A stretch of 64,000 nucleotides of DNA. It comes from Pectinophora gossypiella (Eukaryota; Arthropoda; Insecta; Lepidoptera; Gelechiidae). Numbering within the stretch: position 1 is the stretch's first letter; every line of letters starts with the position of its first letter. Shown here piece by piece: positions 42,001 to 54,612 of the stretch. The translations under genes were made by a program, and so were the position numbers. The stretch spans positions 11,015,438-11,079,437 of the forward strand of contig NC_065415.1 in the NCBI RefSeq assembly GCF_024362695.1, read 5' to 3'. Under the pieces are notes generated by a model, which made no database searches, was not told where the DNA came from, and saw only the letters and a list, made by a program, of their open reading frames with translations.

Positions 42001-42289
42001 GAGGAGCTCGGTAGCGTTAAACGCGCTCGGTCTGCGATTGTTGAAGTTAAGCAACTTTCGCAAAGGCCGGTCATAGGATAGGTGACACGAAAAAAACATT
42101 CATCTCGAGCTTCTCCGTGCTTCGGAAGGCACGTTAAGCCGTTGGTCCCGGCTGCATTAGCAGTCGTTAATAACCACCAATCCGCCCTGGGCCCGCGTGG
42201 TGGTTTAAGACCTGATCTCCCTATCCATCCATAGGGAAGGCCCGTGCCCCAGCAGTGGGGACGTTAATGGGCTGGCGATGATGATGATG
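42001..42289 (+). mobile_element. SINE-2: 5S rRNA-like SINE, plus copy
   Basis: A TSD ACGTACTCACA lies at 41974-41984 and 42290-42300; sixteen bases separate the left copy from the head. GAAGTTAAGCAAC is intact (42043-42055). The C-box equivalent is degenerate (GGATAGGTGACA, 42077-42088) and the A box has a deletion. The core (GTGCTTCGGAAGGCACGTTA) and the 3' CAGCAGTGGGGACG block with a GATGATGATGATG tail are clear. Confidence 0.75.
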
Positions 42290-42443
42290 ACGTACTCACA
42301 CGCACTGCCAACGTTGTAGGTACTGTCCAGACAACTATTTAAAAAATTAACAACTAAGTTTTCGAATAACGCGTGAGCCAGGGTGACATGAAGTCACATC
42401 ATCACAGTACTATGAAAGATGGCAAGCCTTCCTGCCATTGGTT

Positions 42444-42626
42444 CATCATCATCATCTCCCTAGCATTATCCCGTTTTTCACAGGGTCCGGTTACCTAACC
42501 TGAAGATTTGACAGGTCCGGTTTTTTACAGAAGTGACTGCCGAAACCTTCCAACCCGCGAAGGGAATACCAGCCCAATACAGGTTAGGTCACATACCTAC
42601 CTCCGAAAATGCATTTCTCGTGTTTC
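42444..42626 (-). mobile_element. SINE-3 3' half
   Basis: A perfect 15-bp TSD TTCCTGCCATTGGTT lies at 42429-42443 and 42627-42641. The minus strand holds GCATTTTCGGAGG, GTATGTGACCTAACC, GGAAGGTTTCGGCAGTC, TTCTGTAAAAAACCGGACCT and a TAGGGAGATGATGATG tail. It is 5'-truncated. Confidence 0.85.
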
Positions 42627-42718
42627 TTCCTGCCATTGGTTAAGACTATTTAAAAACATTCGTATATTGAAAATCCAACTTTATGATGTAAATTAAAAAG
42701 ATTAAAATAACACATACA

Positions 42719-42866
42719 TACAGTCATGAGCAATATAATGTACCCACTTTAGGACCCTGTTGCACTAACATATTTGTCATTTAGTGAGACTTACAGTTCA
42801 ATTTGTCAAAAAAGTTAATGTGACATGGTACCAAAGTGTATACATATTAATGCTCGTGACCGTACA
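42719..42866 (+). mobile_element. MITE-1 foldback, copy 4
   Basis: The copy runs from TACAGTCATGAGCAATATAA to TGCTCGTGACCGTACA and is very similar to the copy at 26304. It sits in a CATACATACA context, compatible with a TA target. Confidence 0.7.
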
Positions 42867-42925
42867 TACATGCATAAACTCACGCCCCTATTCCCCGAAG
42901 GGATGTTTGCAGCCACTTTTGATAC
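42867..42925 (-). mobile_element. LINE 3' tail remnant
   Basis: On the minus strand, CCCTTCGGGGAATAGGGGCG, TGAGTTTATGCATGTATG resembles a LINE-2-type 3' end and tail. It abuts MITE-1 directly. Confidence 0.45.
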
Positions 42926-43364
42926 ATAGTCCTAAGGTGAATAATGATAAACCGTATGATATATTGGATCAGCCTATCGCAACAAAAACAAAAAAAATCA
43001 CAAAGATCGAGATTGTATTAAAATAACACAAAGAAGTAAAAATCTTTACATAAAAGTACATAAAAATAATTTCTTAAAACAGTTCTTTTAAGTTGGTACA
43101 TTTGTAACTTAACTTCGATATAAAAACGCAAAACGACGACGTTCATTCGACGTAAAACTCTTCCAATTAATAAACTCGTATTAAATATACCTTCCTTTCA
43201 TCCTTCATCAAGCACAAATCAATTGACCACATAAAACCTCTTCAGCTTAAGATATTACTTATCACGCTGACCACGGAGACTTTGTGCTTTGTAATTTAAT
43301 TACCACTTTGGCTGTTTACTCGCAGTCCATTGTCAAAACTGTATACATGTCAGCCATTGTCTGA

Positions 43365-43466
43365 CACACGTCATTCCCGCGGACATGTCAAATGTCGATT
43401 ATACGTCACCATCTGACGTTTGTGAGCTGGGACGTCTCCGAGGAATGTCGGCTTGACGTCTGACGT
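43365..43466. promoter_or_regulatory. Cluster of six ACGT-core motifs
   Basis: ACGT occurs at 43368, 43403, 43416, 43432, 43456 and 43463, in CACGTCA, TACGTCA, GACGTTT, GACGTCT, GACGTCT and GACGTTC contexts. These resemble bZIP (CREB/ATF-type) half-sites. The clustering is seen directly; a regulatory role is inference. Confidence 0.25.
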
Positions 43467-43624
43467 TCGAAACTCGAAATTCGAAATGCAATAAAAACGT
43501 TTTAAATTAAAAAAGGATAATGTTAATAAAATATACTTTTTTAAATAACATTAATAAGCTCACGATACATGTCATGAACATACTCTCAATCGGACTAATG
43601 AAAGGCACATGGCAGAGGATATTT

Positions 43625-43989
43625 TCTTCTCTCGTGTGACTAGTGAGGTCAATGACCAAAATCATCAATTCCGATTCCAGGGGTACTATTGAGCCGCCAA
43701 AGATCCGTGACATCTTAATTAAGTACCTATAACGACTACTTTTTTGACGTGACTTATTGTAGATTTGTCGCAGATGGCATTAACTACTTGGCCGGACAAA
43801 TGGGGAGTGCTGAAGGCTCTCACCCGGTACAATGTTTAAGACAACAGGCCTGAGGGTGCCCAGTTGGGCAATAACGTCTACACATACACCTGTTTGAATA
43901 AACGTACGCATGTAAGTGACCTGGACCGACGGACAATCAGCTTATTCGAACCAGACTAGGGATCACAAATTGATTTTTGTGATATGTCC
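43625..43989 (-). mobile_element. SINE-1 pieces separated by R1
   Basis: 43625-43739 is the minus-strand 3' half (CTTCTCTCGTGTGA, CCAGGGGTACTATTGAGCCG, CGACTAC). 43918-43989 is the linker (CGGACAATCAGCTTATTCGA, GGGATCACAAATTG, TGTGATATGTCC). R1 (43741-43872) lies between, so one SINE copy was probably split or rearranged. Confidence 0.55.
43741..43872 (+). repeat. R1 left portion
   Basis: A T-run, GACGTGACTTATTGTAGATT, GGCATTAACTACTTGGCCGG, GGGGAGTGCTGAAGGCTCTC and CCTGAGGGTGCCCAGTTGGG are present, nearly matching 13681-13815. Confidence 0.7.
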
Positions 43990-43997
43990 TCCACCTA

Positions 43998-44103
43998 TAT
44001 ACTACAAACTGCCTATATACGTCCCACTGCTGGGCACAGGCCTCCCCTCAATCAACCGGATGGTTGTATGGAGCATACTCCACCACATTCCTCCACTGCG
44101 GGT
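43998..44103 (-). mobile_element. LINE-3 3' end, dated insertion
   Basis: An 11-bp perfect TSD TCCTCCACCTA lies at 43987-43997 and 44104-44114. The minus strand has GTGGAGTATGCTCCATAC, GGTTGATTGAGGGGAGGCC, CCCAGCAGTGGGACGTATAT and AGGCAGTTTGTAG. The left TSD overlaps the end of the SINE-1 linker. Frames of 70-83 codons across it are shadows. Confidence 0.75.
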
Positions 44104-44120
44104 TCCTCCACCTACTATGT

Positions 44121-46544
44121 CCATATGTCCAATCACTACCACCATGACCACGGAAGCCGTTAGATAAAGGATAAGTACATCAACAGCTTGTCTCCTGGTG
44201 ACTTGACTGCCCACCCCAATAAAGCGCTAGTTCTTATATAGGTCTATAAATTTAAATCATAAAATAAAAAACTGACCTTCATTTCCGTTAACATTTATCT
44301 TTAGCATAATAATTAAAATTTAAAATCCGATAGACAACTGCATTTCTCTTAGCATCATTTCCGACGATACTCAAACGATTATACGTAATTGAATATATAT
44401 TGCACTATCAAAATTCAGTAGTTCATAAATTAACAAAACTGTGTTTTAATTGAAAAACTTGTTTATAGACATTCACGCACTTCGTTCTGTGATTTTAAAA
44501 TTTATGTTGAGCATTTCTTCCTTCCAACTCATATCGTTTATTTTACTGAAGTCAAATAGCTGCCTCGGCTTTGAAATACATATTTTTTCCTTTGGATATA
44601 TTAACATTTTTACACTTTTATAATTATTCTATTTAAATACATGTGTATAATTGTTAGATATCTAATATTAAGAATACTAGCAAGCTAATGACAACAATAA
44701 TAATTTATAATTCATTGTATTTCTTGAATTCTGCATGATTATACGAGCACACCTTTAATAAACATCCAAAATAATTGTGCATTTGAATAAATCCCTTCAA
44801 TCTACCTTGAGTAAATTAAGATTTCGCTGCCACTAGGATTTCTGTTAATTGAACGAGAGTTTTGACCCAAACGATCACGAAAAACTGCGTATTTTCTTTG
44901 GCTGACAAAGACCACTGGTATGACGAAATGTGTAGGGTTCAATTTAGAAGGGGCAAGATTTGCTGGCGTAGGTACTGTGACATGTTTATTTTGCGAAATC
45001 CAATTTTCTGCTGACATCTCATCTGTCAAATGTAAACGTGGGGCGTTGAGTGTCTAAGCAATACACCCAACTACTGGATATTTTAGTTTCAGCGAGAAAC
45101 AAAGAAAATGTTGTCTAGAGAACGCAATCGGTCACAGCAATAATTTAAATGCAAACGGACTTCATACAAGCGAATTGCGGGCTTTAGCCCAATCATTTGG
45201 AATACAAATTGTAAAGGGATGGGGACTTACAGACGTGCTATATGGAGGCTATATTACAGACCATGAATCTCAGGGGATATATTTGTGTTAAGCGCACATA
45301 ACTTAATGAAGACGGGTCAATTTCCCTATGCCTCGCAAAATGTGTTCCGTGTCGTAAACTCCAAAAGATCCGCATACCAATTCGAAATATCCACAAACCA
45401 GCGTTCAGAGGACGAGTAATTACAGTGCTTATCCAATTTGGCAGGGCAGAAAAAGGCGACCCCCCTTGTACAGGAAATTTGTTTTAAATTTCGACAACAA
45501 TGGGGAGATTGCAAGTTGGATAATTGCGTACGGGAACCGTCCGTGACGGTATAAATCCGCCAGCAATGAACGGTTAATGATAGCTTGCTCAGGTTAAAAC
45601 AGCGTTCTCAATGGACTCATGTGCAATCTGCACATCTCCTCGCGTCTCGTGTCGAGCCACTTTACTGCGGCAACTGAGCCGATACGGAAACTTCTAATTG
45701 AAATGCAACCAAACGAGACTCTTTTGCATTTTGTTGGAGGTTCCCGGAACAGTTGTTTGGCAATGTTGGGAGGTAATATTAAAGTCGAATGGAGATGTGT
45801 TTATACGGCTCATTATTTTTGGAGTAGAAACTTTATACTTCTTATAAGGACTAAACTTCTGCTAAAAACACATTAAAAGGAAACTACCATTTTATTGAGA
45901 CATTTATAAATCTTGTCTACTATAATGTTATAAGCAAAATGTATTCGACAAACAAAGCGAACTAACATAACTTTAGACCGACACCTTGCATTAAAAATAT
46001 AAGAAATACTTCTTTAGTTTTTTACTACGTCAATAAATCACAAAGATTATAAATCGTTTTTACAACTCAGAGTTGATCTTAGAAACTATCGTAAATCATA
46101 AAATGCGAAGGGTGATCAACGAAGGTCCCGGAGGAACGTTCAAACATCCTGACTATTCCGAAGATAGACGGATAATAACTTTCTACGTTATTTCCTACGT
46201 AATTAGCTTTAATATCCGCTGTAAAAGTATAAAACTTTAATAAAAAAATCAAACAATCATAGCGATAGTCATCAACTATAAAAAATACCCAAAGCAAATA
46301 AATAAATAATACTTTAATCCACGCGTCGTCGATTGTATGACACACCAACGGTGAAGTAGGTGTAAACCAACATTAAATCGAACCTGGCACCGATAAATTG
46401 CCAAATTATTTAAATCTTGTGTGTCCTCATACAACGAAAGTATGCGTAATATTTTAATAAGCCGACAGCCTTATAATACCTATTCATAGTAATGGATGAG
46501 CTTCATCATGCTATTTATACGTGCACACATTATTTTTAGTCATA
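44121..46544. other. No recognised repeat or gene
   Basis: Short frames (62-89 codons) on both strands have no domains. A moderately GC-richer area lies at 45330-45700. I saw no relationship to other parts of the window. Confidence 0.4.
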
Positions 46545-46560
46545 ACATTATAAATCTACA

Positions 46561-46755
46561 TAACAACATAACATAAACAGCGTATATACGTCCCACTGTT
46601 GGGCACAGGCCCCCCTCAATCAACCGGAGGGGGTATGGAGCATACTCCACCAAGCTGCTCCAATGTCTGATTGACCGAAAAAGTAAGATGATTCCGTGCT
46701 TCAGAAGACACCTAAGCCGTTGGTCCCGGCTATTAGCCGTAAAAACACCTCCACC
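46561..46755 (-). mobile_element. Composite LINE-3 and antisense SINE-1 insertion
   Basis: A perfect 16-bp TSD ACATTATAAATCTACA lies at 46545-46560 and 46756-46771. The left part is the LINE-3 3' end (minus strand; CAACAGTGGGACGTATAT and a GTTATGTTATG tail). The right part (about 46663-46755) is the SINE-1 core on the plus strand (TGATTGACCGAAAAAGTAAG, CCGTGCTTCAGAAGACACCT). The inserted RNA was therefore a chimera read SINE-1-antisense then LINE-3. Confidence 0.75.
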
Positions 46756-46771
46756 AACATTATAAATCTAC

Positions 46772-49700
46772 AACATAAGAAAATGCGAAACGTATGTAAG
46801 GCGTTCGTTCTTGAACTAAAGTAGTCCCTTAAACACGTACGTGATATCAAGTTCGCCAGGAGACACACAAACAGCAAACTTACCATCTTACATACATGGT
46901 GTGACACTAATGGAAACCTTAATTAATGCTCAAACTTGAGCTCCGAATCGTTGGCTGGAGACCACTAGTCTTCATTATTACATTTTGTTGGTGTCATATA
47001 AATAAATTATCCGTGACAGTACTCGTCTCACAAGGGACATTAATAACTGGTAGTACAATGTGCATTACAATAACAATTGGGACAGGAAGCCTGTAAACCG
47101 ATTATGTTGATCGGTCGTCAGTCAATATGACATGGACACAATCGATCGCATGGATTTATAAACAAGATATCGGCGTTCAGATTTTTATCTAACAGTACTT
47201 TGAAACTGTTGCGTGAAATGATCGAAGTATGTCTTTTGAGTATTAAGAAGCCGATGGGACCAGATGTTTGCATATTGGCTGCATAACTAAGGATGCAATT
47301 AATTTCTGAATTGAAAAACCTGTTTATCGACCTAATTCACCGAGACATAAATTGCGTCGAAGTCAAGTTTAAACACATTCCAATGAACTTCGCTCGCCTC
47401 CAACGACAACAATGGAATGCGAATAAAACTTGCAATCGCAGAGACACTAACATTATAGGGCACAATAAAACCCGAGGAGCGACTCAACGACCAGTTTACT
47501 TAAAGGTATTGCTTCAAAGATTACAGTGATGCGTCAATTCCGTGAGATAATTTTCAATAGTAAAATAAGACGATCAAATAAAGGGCGGGATAAATTGCAG
47601 TCCTCGATGTCGGGTCGCGATCGAGCGGTGCTGATAAAACGCAAAGCGAGACTGCAACAATAACCGATGCACTTCCTTTGACAATAGTCGCGGGCGCATC
47701 GACCGGACCCGTAATTTATACGACGCCCTGAGATCGCAACGATACGCCACACTAAATCGATCAATAATCTTAGAAAGTGATAAGGAATAAGGGAACTATC
47801 AAATTGAAACGTCAGCGGTGTATAATCAACGGTCGACAATTTATTGTGGAACCCACCTTGTGGCGACTAGTGGGAGCAAACTCGAAACAGTTTTATATTA
47901 TCTACGATCTGTAGTTATGAACTTCCAAACTGGAATTAATTTGAGATCCTTATAAGACCTTGAATTGGTCACTGACTTTAAATTCAAGGCACATCACAAT
48001 AGGTACGTTAATTGAATAACTTGCCTATACCTATTCTCTCTGAATTCCATGTGCTATCATACATCTTTCGCGAATTTCTATTCCATGAGCACGGTTTCTG
48101 GATATAATTGATATGAACGAGTACATAGACAGAGCCCCGGTGGTCTTAGTTCGCTCTTCCTTTCTACAATTCAAATTGATGACTTAACTTACTGGATAAG
48201 GTAGCGCATACAAATTAAAGTGTGAAATAATTACTAAATCTGGTATGTAAGTATAGAAAATACAAAGTAGCTACAGCGAAAGCTTTTAAAGACAGCGTTT
48301 TTAAGAATAACGCAACGCAGTAGTATGTTGAGCATGTTTACAAGCTTATACCATCCAGTGGAATGATATTCAATGTAGACGATATGACTGGCACTTACAC
48401 CACGGATGTGGTCGAGAACAAGACACGGCACGCTCAGTTTGTCTTCGCCAACAAACACAAATATTAGGCCCGAACAAGCAACGAAACGGAATAGCAAATC
48501 ACACTGTATTTGTATAAGAAGCGTACTTCGGAGCAGGTTTGTATCTGTAAACAGAACAGTGAAATGTTCAATACAGTTAGCTGTCAACGTCACTTGGAAT
48601 GTCGCTAACGAAATAAACTGTTTCTTACATGCGGACGTAAAATTGGAAATTTACTGAGGTGTCGTAAGAGTGAACATCTTTATGGCAATCGTAAGACACG
48701 CTAAGTACACATAAGGTGCTCATTATACAAAGCCTGAAATTGCCATGTCATATCGTCGTCCTGCGTTTAAATGTGCACGGATCGTTACAATTTTATGTCT
48801 TTATGCACAAGCAATTATCGAGAACAACAATATACGTTTTTTTATCTGGAATCTTAAACGTCTCTATTACCGTTTAAGCTAAGTGCGTTTATGTCATATC
48901 GGGTTAAGTCACATGTGATCAAAACATTCACATGGTAACTTGGTAACGAGGGAATGCAAAAAGTGGTCCTTCAATGTCCCGCCTCTGCCAGGCAAAGGCT
49001 CGCTTGGCAACTAAAAAAATTGCATTTTATTCATGGAAGAAACGTTAACATCGAGTTTATGTTAAATTTCGTAGTGTAATGGAAACAATGCATAATGCAT
49101 CGGGCTTGCTTGACACAATGACATATGGAGTAACTTTTCTTTGACGTTAGGGCCTGGACCTGTATGTAGAAATATCAAAACACAAGACTACCAATAACTT
49201 TTTCATAGTTTTTCTCGTAACGCCCAGTTAGCATTTTTTGCCCGCAAGTTTTTAGTATCGATTTATTACGATAAAAGATCAATGTTCGGTTTTAAGTGGA
49301 CGCTGCGTTTGCGCATAATTGGGAGCCCTTTTTGCACATGAGTCGAATACGAAATGACCCACGCAACGACTCAGTTTCTTATGGAGATCTTCTTTGGTGT
49401 TTCTGACTTGTATGGGCAGAACCCAAATTCATTGTTTCTGGTTTAAAATCAATGGCATTATCAACTGCACTGAATACTTTTAATGTTCCAAAAATTTTGC
49501 TCTTCATCAAAATTCCTTATTATTATATACTTTCTTACTTCTCAAACAGCATTAAATGATTTTTTACCTTCCCATTGTTATTTATATACGAATCGTAACG
49601 TCCTACTCTTTGATTGATATCAACATGAAGAATTCAAAACACACGCTGGTGCGATGTCGTCGATAGAAGAGTACGAACAATATGCGGCGAGGGCGCGGGC

Positions 49701-52177
49701 GTGACCTGCGCGTGGGCAGCGTCGGTGCACATTGTTCAACCGATCCCGCCGATATTAAGCCCAAATATTGAGGTCGCGATGCTATCGTAATTATAATGTT
49801 CTTTTATTGGTATTTACTTAACCATAGACGTGTGATCATATCGGGAATTTGATCGGTATGCCGTTATAGCTTTCTTCTGACGATAGATTCTAATGTGGAA
49901 AGTTGACGGTCATAATATTTGTTAAACATTAGTGATTACGAACTGGCGCGCTGTGATAAAGACTGGGCAACTAGGGGCTATAAATCGTTTATCGTGCCGT
50001 ACAATGGGCTATATAAATTCAACTAATGGTAATGAATAAGTAAGCGGTAGCCTTTTAAGGGAAATGTGTCGCCAGGAGAGAAGTGTAGAACAGAAAACTG
50101 GAAAGTGCCCTTATTCTCATAGCGAGCAGAAAAGGAAAGCAATTAAGGCGATTTAGAAATCTTCAATTCTGACGTAACTGTGGTAACACAAAAGGGTAAA
50201 TTCAAATTGGTACGTGACATCACGATTTAGCATGAGTTCAAGAGTTCTGGAGCCGTGTCTTGGCTAATTAACCGCTGCACGACACTAGGAGTCACCTCAT
50301 GAGATCATGCCATCATGGTCGGGAAGCAAATGGGACCTATTAGTATATGCCAGGAGAGAATCCGCAAGGCCAGGCGCCCCGTCTTGTTACTGTGGCATAT
50401 TAGGTGCGCCCATTAATCACATTTTATTTGGTCCATCTTCATTTGTACTTGGGTTATTGATGAAGATAAGTTACACTTTCTGTGGTGGATTTATGTTTAT
50501 AGCAGGAGTCTGCACTGCTATCTTAGTTTTCTAGACGTTGTTTGAAAAGTTGCTATTTTTAGTTATTAAGTTTGGTCCACGTGCCAATACACGTTATAAC
50601 TGTCTTATGATAATTTGTGTCGAACTGATTTTGGATTAAGATAAATACATACAAATGTGTAAATATAAAAAAAAAACGAAAATTAGGCCTGCCTCACGTT
50701 TTCATAAATATGAAATACATTATTATATTGTAACCTAAAATACCCTTCGAATTAAACAGAAACACTTATCAAATTAAATCAAACCAAATTAATAAAACAT
50801 TAATCATTTAAACTCCCACATGTAAACTGCCATTCAAATATTCATAAGTGCTTAAAAACATAAAAAAATATAAATCCCCTTTTTAAATGAAATAAATGGT
50901 AAGATAATAAAATAAATTTAAAAAACCAAAGCCAGAAAACTAATCCGCGTATAAAGAAGCAAAAAATACAACATTTTTTAATTTTAGTGGCAAGTTTATG
51001 TAAATGGAAATTAAGAAGCAAAATGTGATCCCTGATAAAGATCACATTGTTGATTACAGTCAGAACGTACATGACAGTGTATGATAAGTATCAGTGATAA
51101 TTTTTATGAAAACCTTTTGGTTCGTCATAAAATATGCATAATGTAATGAAAAATACGAAGTTAGAGGTGACTCAACAAGGATGACGTTCGATTTCTGAAT
51201 CTTTACCTACCCAAGTACAGAATACTGAACTCTACAAATCGTTTAAAAGTAATGAGTTGAACGACATTATAAATTAAGGCAAATGTATCGTTCGAGGTTA
51301 TTCCGGAGCTCGACTAGGATATTATGATTTGAAGAGCGATGCTCGTATTTCAATATATGAGGACGCATTCACTACTTTACGATCCATTGAACTTTATGAG
51401 CACCTTCCTCCAATAGTGGACCAATGTGCCCATACTAAAACAAATTACAGTCTACTAACAAATAGAAAGTCTACTCGTCGATTTGCTGACGCTAATAAAA
51501 TCCCTAATCGGTTCAAGCACGACCGCTTGTCATAAATTATGCACTAAATCATGTTATATGTGAGTTCTCTTACACATAAATTGTATATTATTTTCGACTG
51601 GGACAAGATGCTTTAGTTTAATAGACATAAGTCATAAGTATCTATTGTAAGTCACGTGAAATCAGAAGTAGTAAAGAGGGCAAAGTAAAGAGAAGAACAT
51701 GCTGAATAGTTAATGAAACATCCAAGTATCTCTATATAGGCTTTAGTAGGAAAACATACAATACTCTTTTAAAGGAGAAACTGTTTAGAAATGCCTCAAA
51801 ACAAATAACACAAACACATAAAATATCTTCTAACGTATCTATCTAAAATCACGGAGAGGCAATTCGGTCCGTTTTGATAGAACTGATAAAATATTAAAAG
51901 GGCACTCGGCTAAAATTCAAGGAGCTATTAAATTTCAGTTGGCTCATAACGTATTCAGTAATTTGCCCATACGTCTTGTTATGGTCGTTCTGTAAGATTA
52001 AAACCCTGGCCACCCTTCATAAATCGTACCCGCACACCTCACTTACTAAATTATTCATCTCCCCGAAATACGGAAAAACGAATCCGAGTACTGGCCAAAT
52101 TGACAATGTCTACATAAACCCCATCACATGGACCAAACAATATAAACCAACGAGAATAATACAGAAATAGAAAAACA
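46772..52177. other. Longest stretch without recognised repeats
   Basis: No retroelement landmarks seen elsewhere recur here. A CpG-rich patch at 49660-49770 (GCGGCGAGGGCGCGGGCGTG) is flanked by GAACAAT and ATTGTTC. Frames up to 119 codons (48234-48593 minus) overlap frames on the other strand and have no domain. It may be ordinary unique intergenic or intronic DNA. Confidence 0.4.
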
Positions 52178-52278
52178 AGACTGCTTGTCTGACCTTCCAA
52201 CCTGCAAAGGGAATACAGGTAGGTCACATACTTCCGAAAATGCATTTCTAGGGAATGTCGGTTTCCTCAAGATATTTG
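52178..52278 (-). mobile_element. SINE-3 internal fragment
   Basis: The minus strand has AACCGACATTCCC, AGAAATGCATTTTCGGAAGT, ATGTGACCTACC and GGAAGGTCAGACAAGC. The two ends are missing. Confidence 0.6.
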
Positions 52279-54157
52279 AAAACAAGAGAATGTTTAATTT
52301 TCAAAATTCACAAGTAAACATAATTTAACTGGGGCTTCAGACTTTACAGAAACACAATCGTTGATTATAAAACTACAACTAAGTACTTAACTAGTGCCTA
52401 TGCCTAGTGATAAACACAGTGACAAGATAAGTACTAACCCATCACGGTAAAACGCATTTTCATTTTCTTTTATATAGCTTTAACAACAGTCTGACATACC
52501 TAATTACTCCTAGACGGATGATGGAGTGTCGTTTATTTTACCTATAAATATCTTTTCTAAGTGGGTAAAAAAACAGTCCTTTAAAAAATAAATTTAAGAG
52601 TGCTGCATCCACTACAGCAGACTATTCACCTACGGTCAAACCTTTAAAACCGTCCGTTACCAGTCTCACTTCAGAGTTAACCTCAAATAAAATGGATTCT
52701 ATGCATATTAGAGTATCATCATATGGGCGGGATGGTGTTTTATTTGCCACAAGGGTCGCGTTTATAGACATTTACAGGGGAAGTGTCAATAGTAAAACCC
52801 CAATGAGGTCATTTACTGTTTGACCAGTAACAAATTTCGGATTGGAGCCCACACTTTACCCTACTAAAAGGAAAAATGACTGGAGAGCAAAACAAATTGG
52901 TAATACTAAAAATGTTGGTAGTAATTTACTATTCACTCAGATTTTTTTTATACCTTCTTAAAATAACATCTATAAAGTTCTATGTATAGCTATTACTAGG
53001 CCTCATTAATGAATATATTGATAACTACGAAAGAACGCGAAGCATAGATAAATAAGTTTACATTAAACAGAAGGACAAAGCACATGTTAACTACAGAAAT
53101 AAATGCGTTATATAGACGATTATATTAGGTACTAACGATTCACAAAGTGCATTAAAATCTTCCCTGCCAGCAATGTCGTAAATTAGCTCCATATTACCGT
53201 GAACAGGACCTACTGCAAAATTAACCACCGGACGCAAAGATTAATCTCCCAAACATCGTTAAACCCAAATGCCCTTATCCCATAAATTTTAATTCAGAAC
53301 ACAATCCCACAAGTGAATTTAAAGTAACAGACAGATATAACTTCCAAAGAGTACGTAATACAGAGAATAGAGCCAAAAGTCCCTACAAGAAAACGCGTAG
53401 TCGCTTTTTCTACTCGACTGGACCCAAGCGGTTGTGATGACTGAAGACTGAGAGTATCAGCGAGGTCTAGCTAATTGGCACACGTTTATAATGTTTACTC
53501 CTTATTTCCAATCCACCGGGAAAGTATTTTACTGCCAGTTCACCAGAGAAGTGATTTACTACCAGAGTAAACTTAAAATACGTGATAAAATTCAATCATG
53601 TTCGCGGGCGGTTCCGAATCCGTCCGACAATAATGTTTTATGGTGACGTTGCACCCACGCCAAGAATCAACAGTACATTCTGTTTGAAGAGGAATGAGCT
53701 CAGCTAAAATGTTGTATAGTTTCTCTCCATGTTACAATGTATGTTGTCTATAAATAAAATATAATACGATACTTCAAATATAACATAAATAAAGGACAAA
53801 GAAGTAAAATTTACTGACCTTCCAAAACGTAATAATGAACTTTATGACAATGTTAATGAGGAAATATAAGAAATGCAGTGCAGTTGCTTATTACCTCCGG
53901 CTAAGTAGTAAATGCCTTATACAGCACCTACAATAGTAAGGCAAATAAAAAATAGCTGTTAAAAATAAATAGATGTAAGATACTTACATCTATATGCGAT
54001 TAAAAAAAACTCTTTTCTTCCACAATTAAAACGAGTTTTTAGAATAGCATCTCAATACTTTCAAGCTTTGTAATACTTAAGCGTATATTCGTTTCATGTA
54101 ATGATTACCTAAATATATTATAAATAAAAAAAAATCTAATCTGAAATCTAAGTTAAT
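52279..54157. other. No recognised feature
   Basis: This is AT-rich with no notable frames. A weak R1-like snippet near 53898 (CTCCGGCTAAGTAGTAAATG) is too short to call. Confidence 0.4.
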
Positions 54158-54169
54158 CAAATTACATTC

Positions 54170-54612
54170 ATCATCATCATTACTTTAAGAGCCACGCTCT
54201 TCTCGGTGTAGCATTCTCCATGCTACTTTTTTAGGAAAAAATAGGGCAGTGGTTTCCCTCTTGTCTTCCGCCTCGCAGTATTCTGTCTGACACAAGTGAG
54301 ATGGCACTCAGATCAGTTTACTTCAAAATCGTACTAGGACTCGTCCTCAGCCTTTGAATAGTGCTGACAGTGACAGTTACAGTTAGTTTTTAACCTGACA
54401 GAACGCCTGTAGTCCCTATGACGTCCCCCTTCTGTCCTGCATTGCCGTACCTATGGCTCCCATCTCCACCTCTGCAACCATTGAGGTCTTCACCCGTATC
54501 CCTGGGCAAGGGTTTTCCTCGGGAGTCAGTCACCATCTCACTCCGGCCTACTGAAGTAAATTTACTTATTGCATATTTTTTATCCATATAATTAAATGGA
54601 ACCAACGGGAAG
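54170..54612 (-). mobile_element. LINE-1-tailed element, 443 bp
   Basis: The left end is the LINE-1-type 3' end on the minus strand (GTAGCATGGAGAATGCTACA, AAGAGCGTGGCTCTT, ATG-repeat). The body differs from LINE-1: it has GGGAAACCACTGCCC, GCAATGCAGGACAGAAG and GGAGATGGGAGCC. A 12-bp TSD with two mismatches lies at 54158-54169 and 54613-54624. A 71-codon frame (54390-54605, minus; MVTDSRGKPLPRDTGEDLNG) spans part of it and may be a coding remnant. Confidence 0.7.

Noticed and set aside
48234..48657. 119-codon minus and 83-codon plus frames overlapping
   Set aside because: No domain on either strand, and several frames of this length are expected by chance in 64 kb of this composition.
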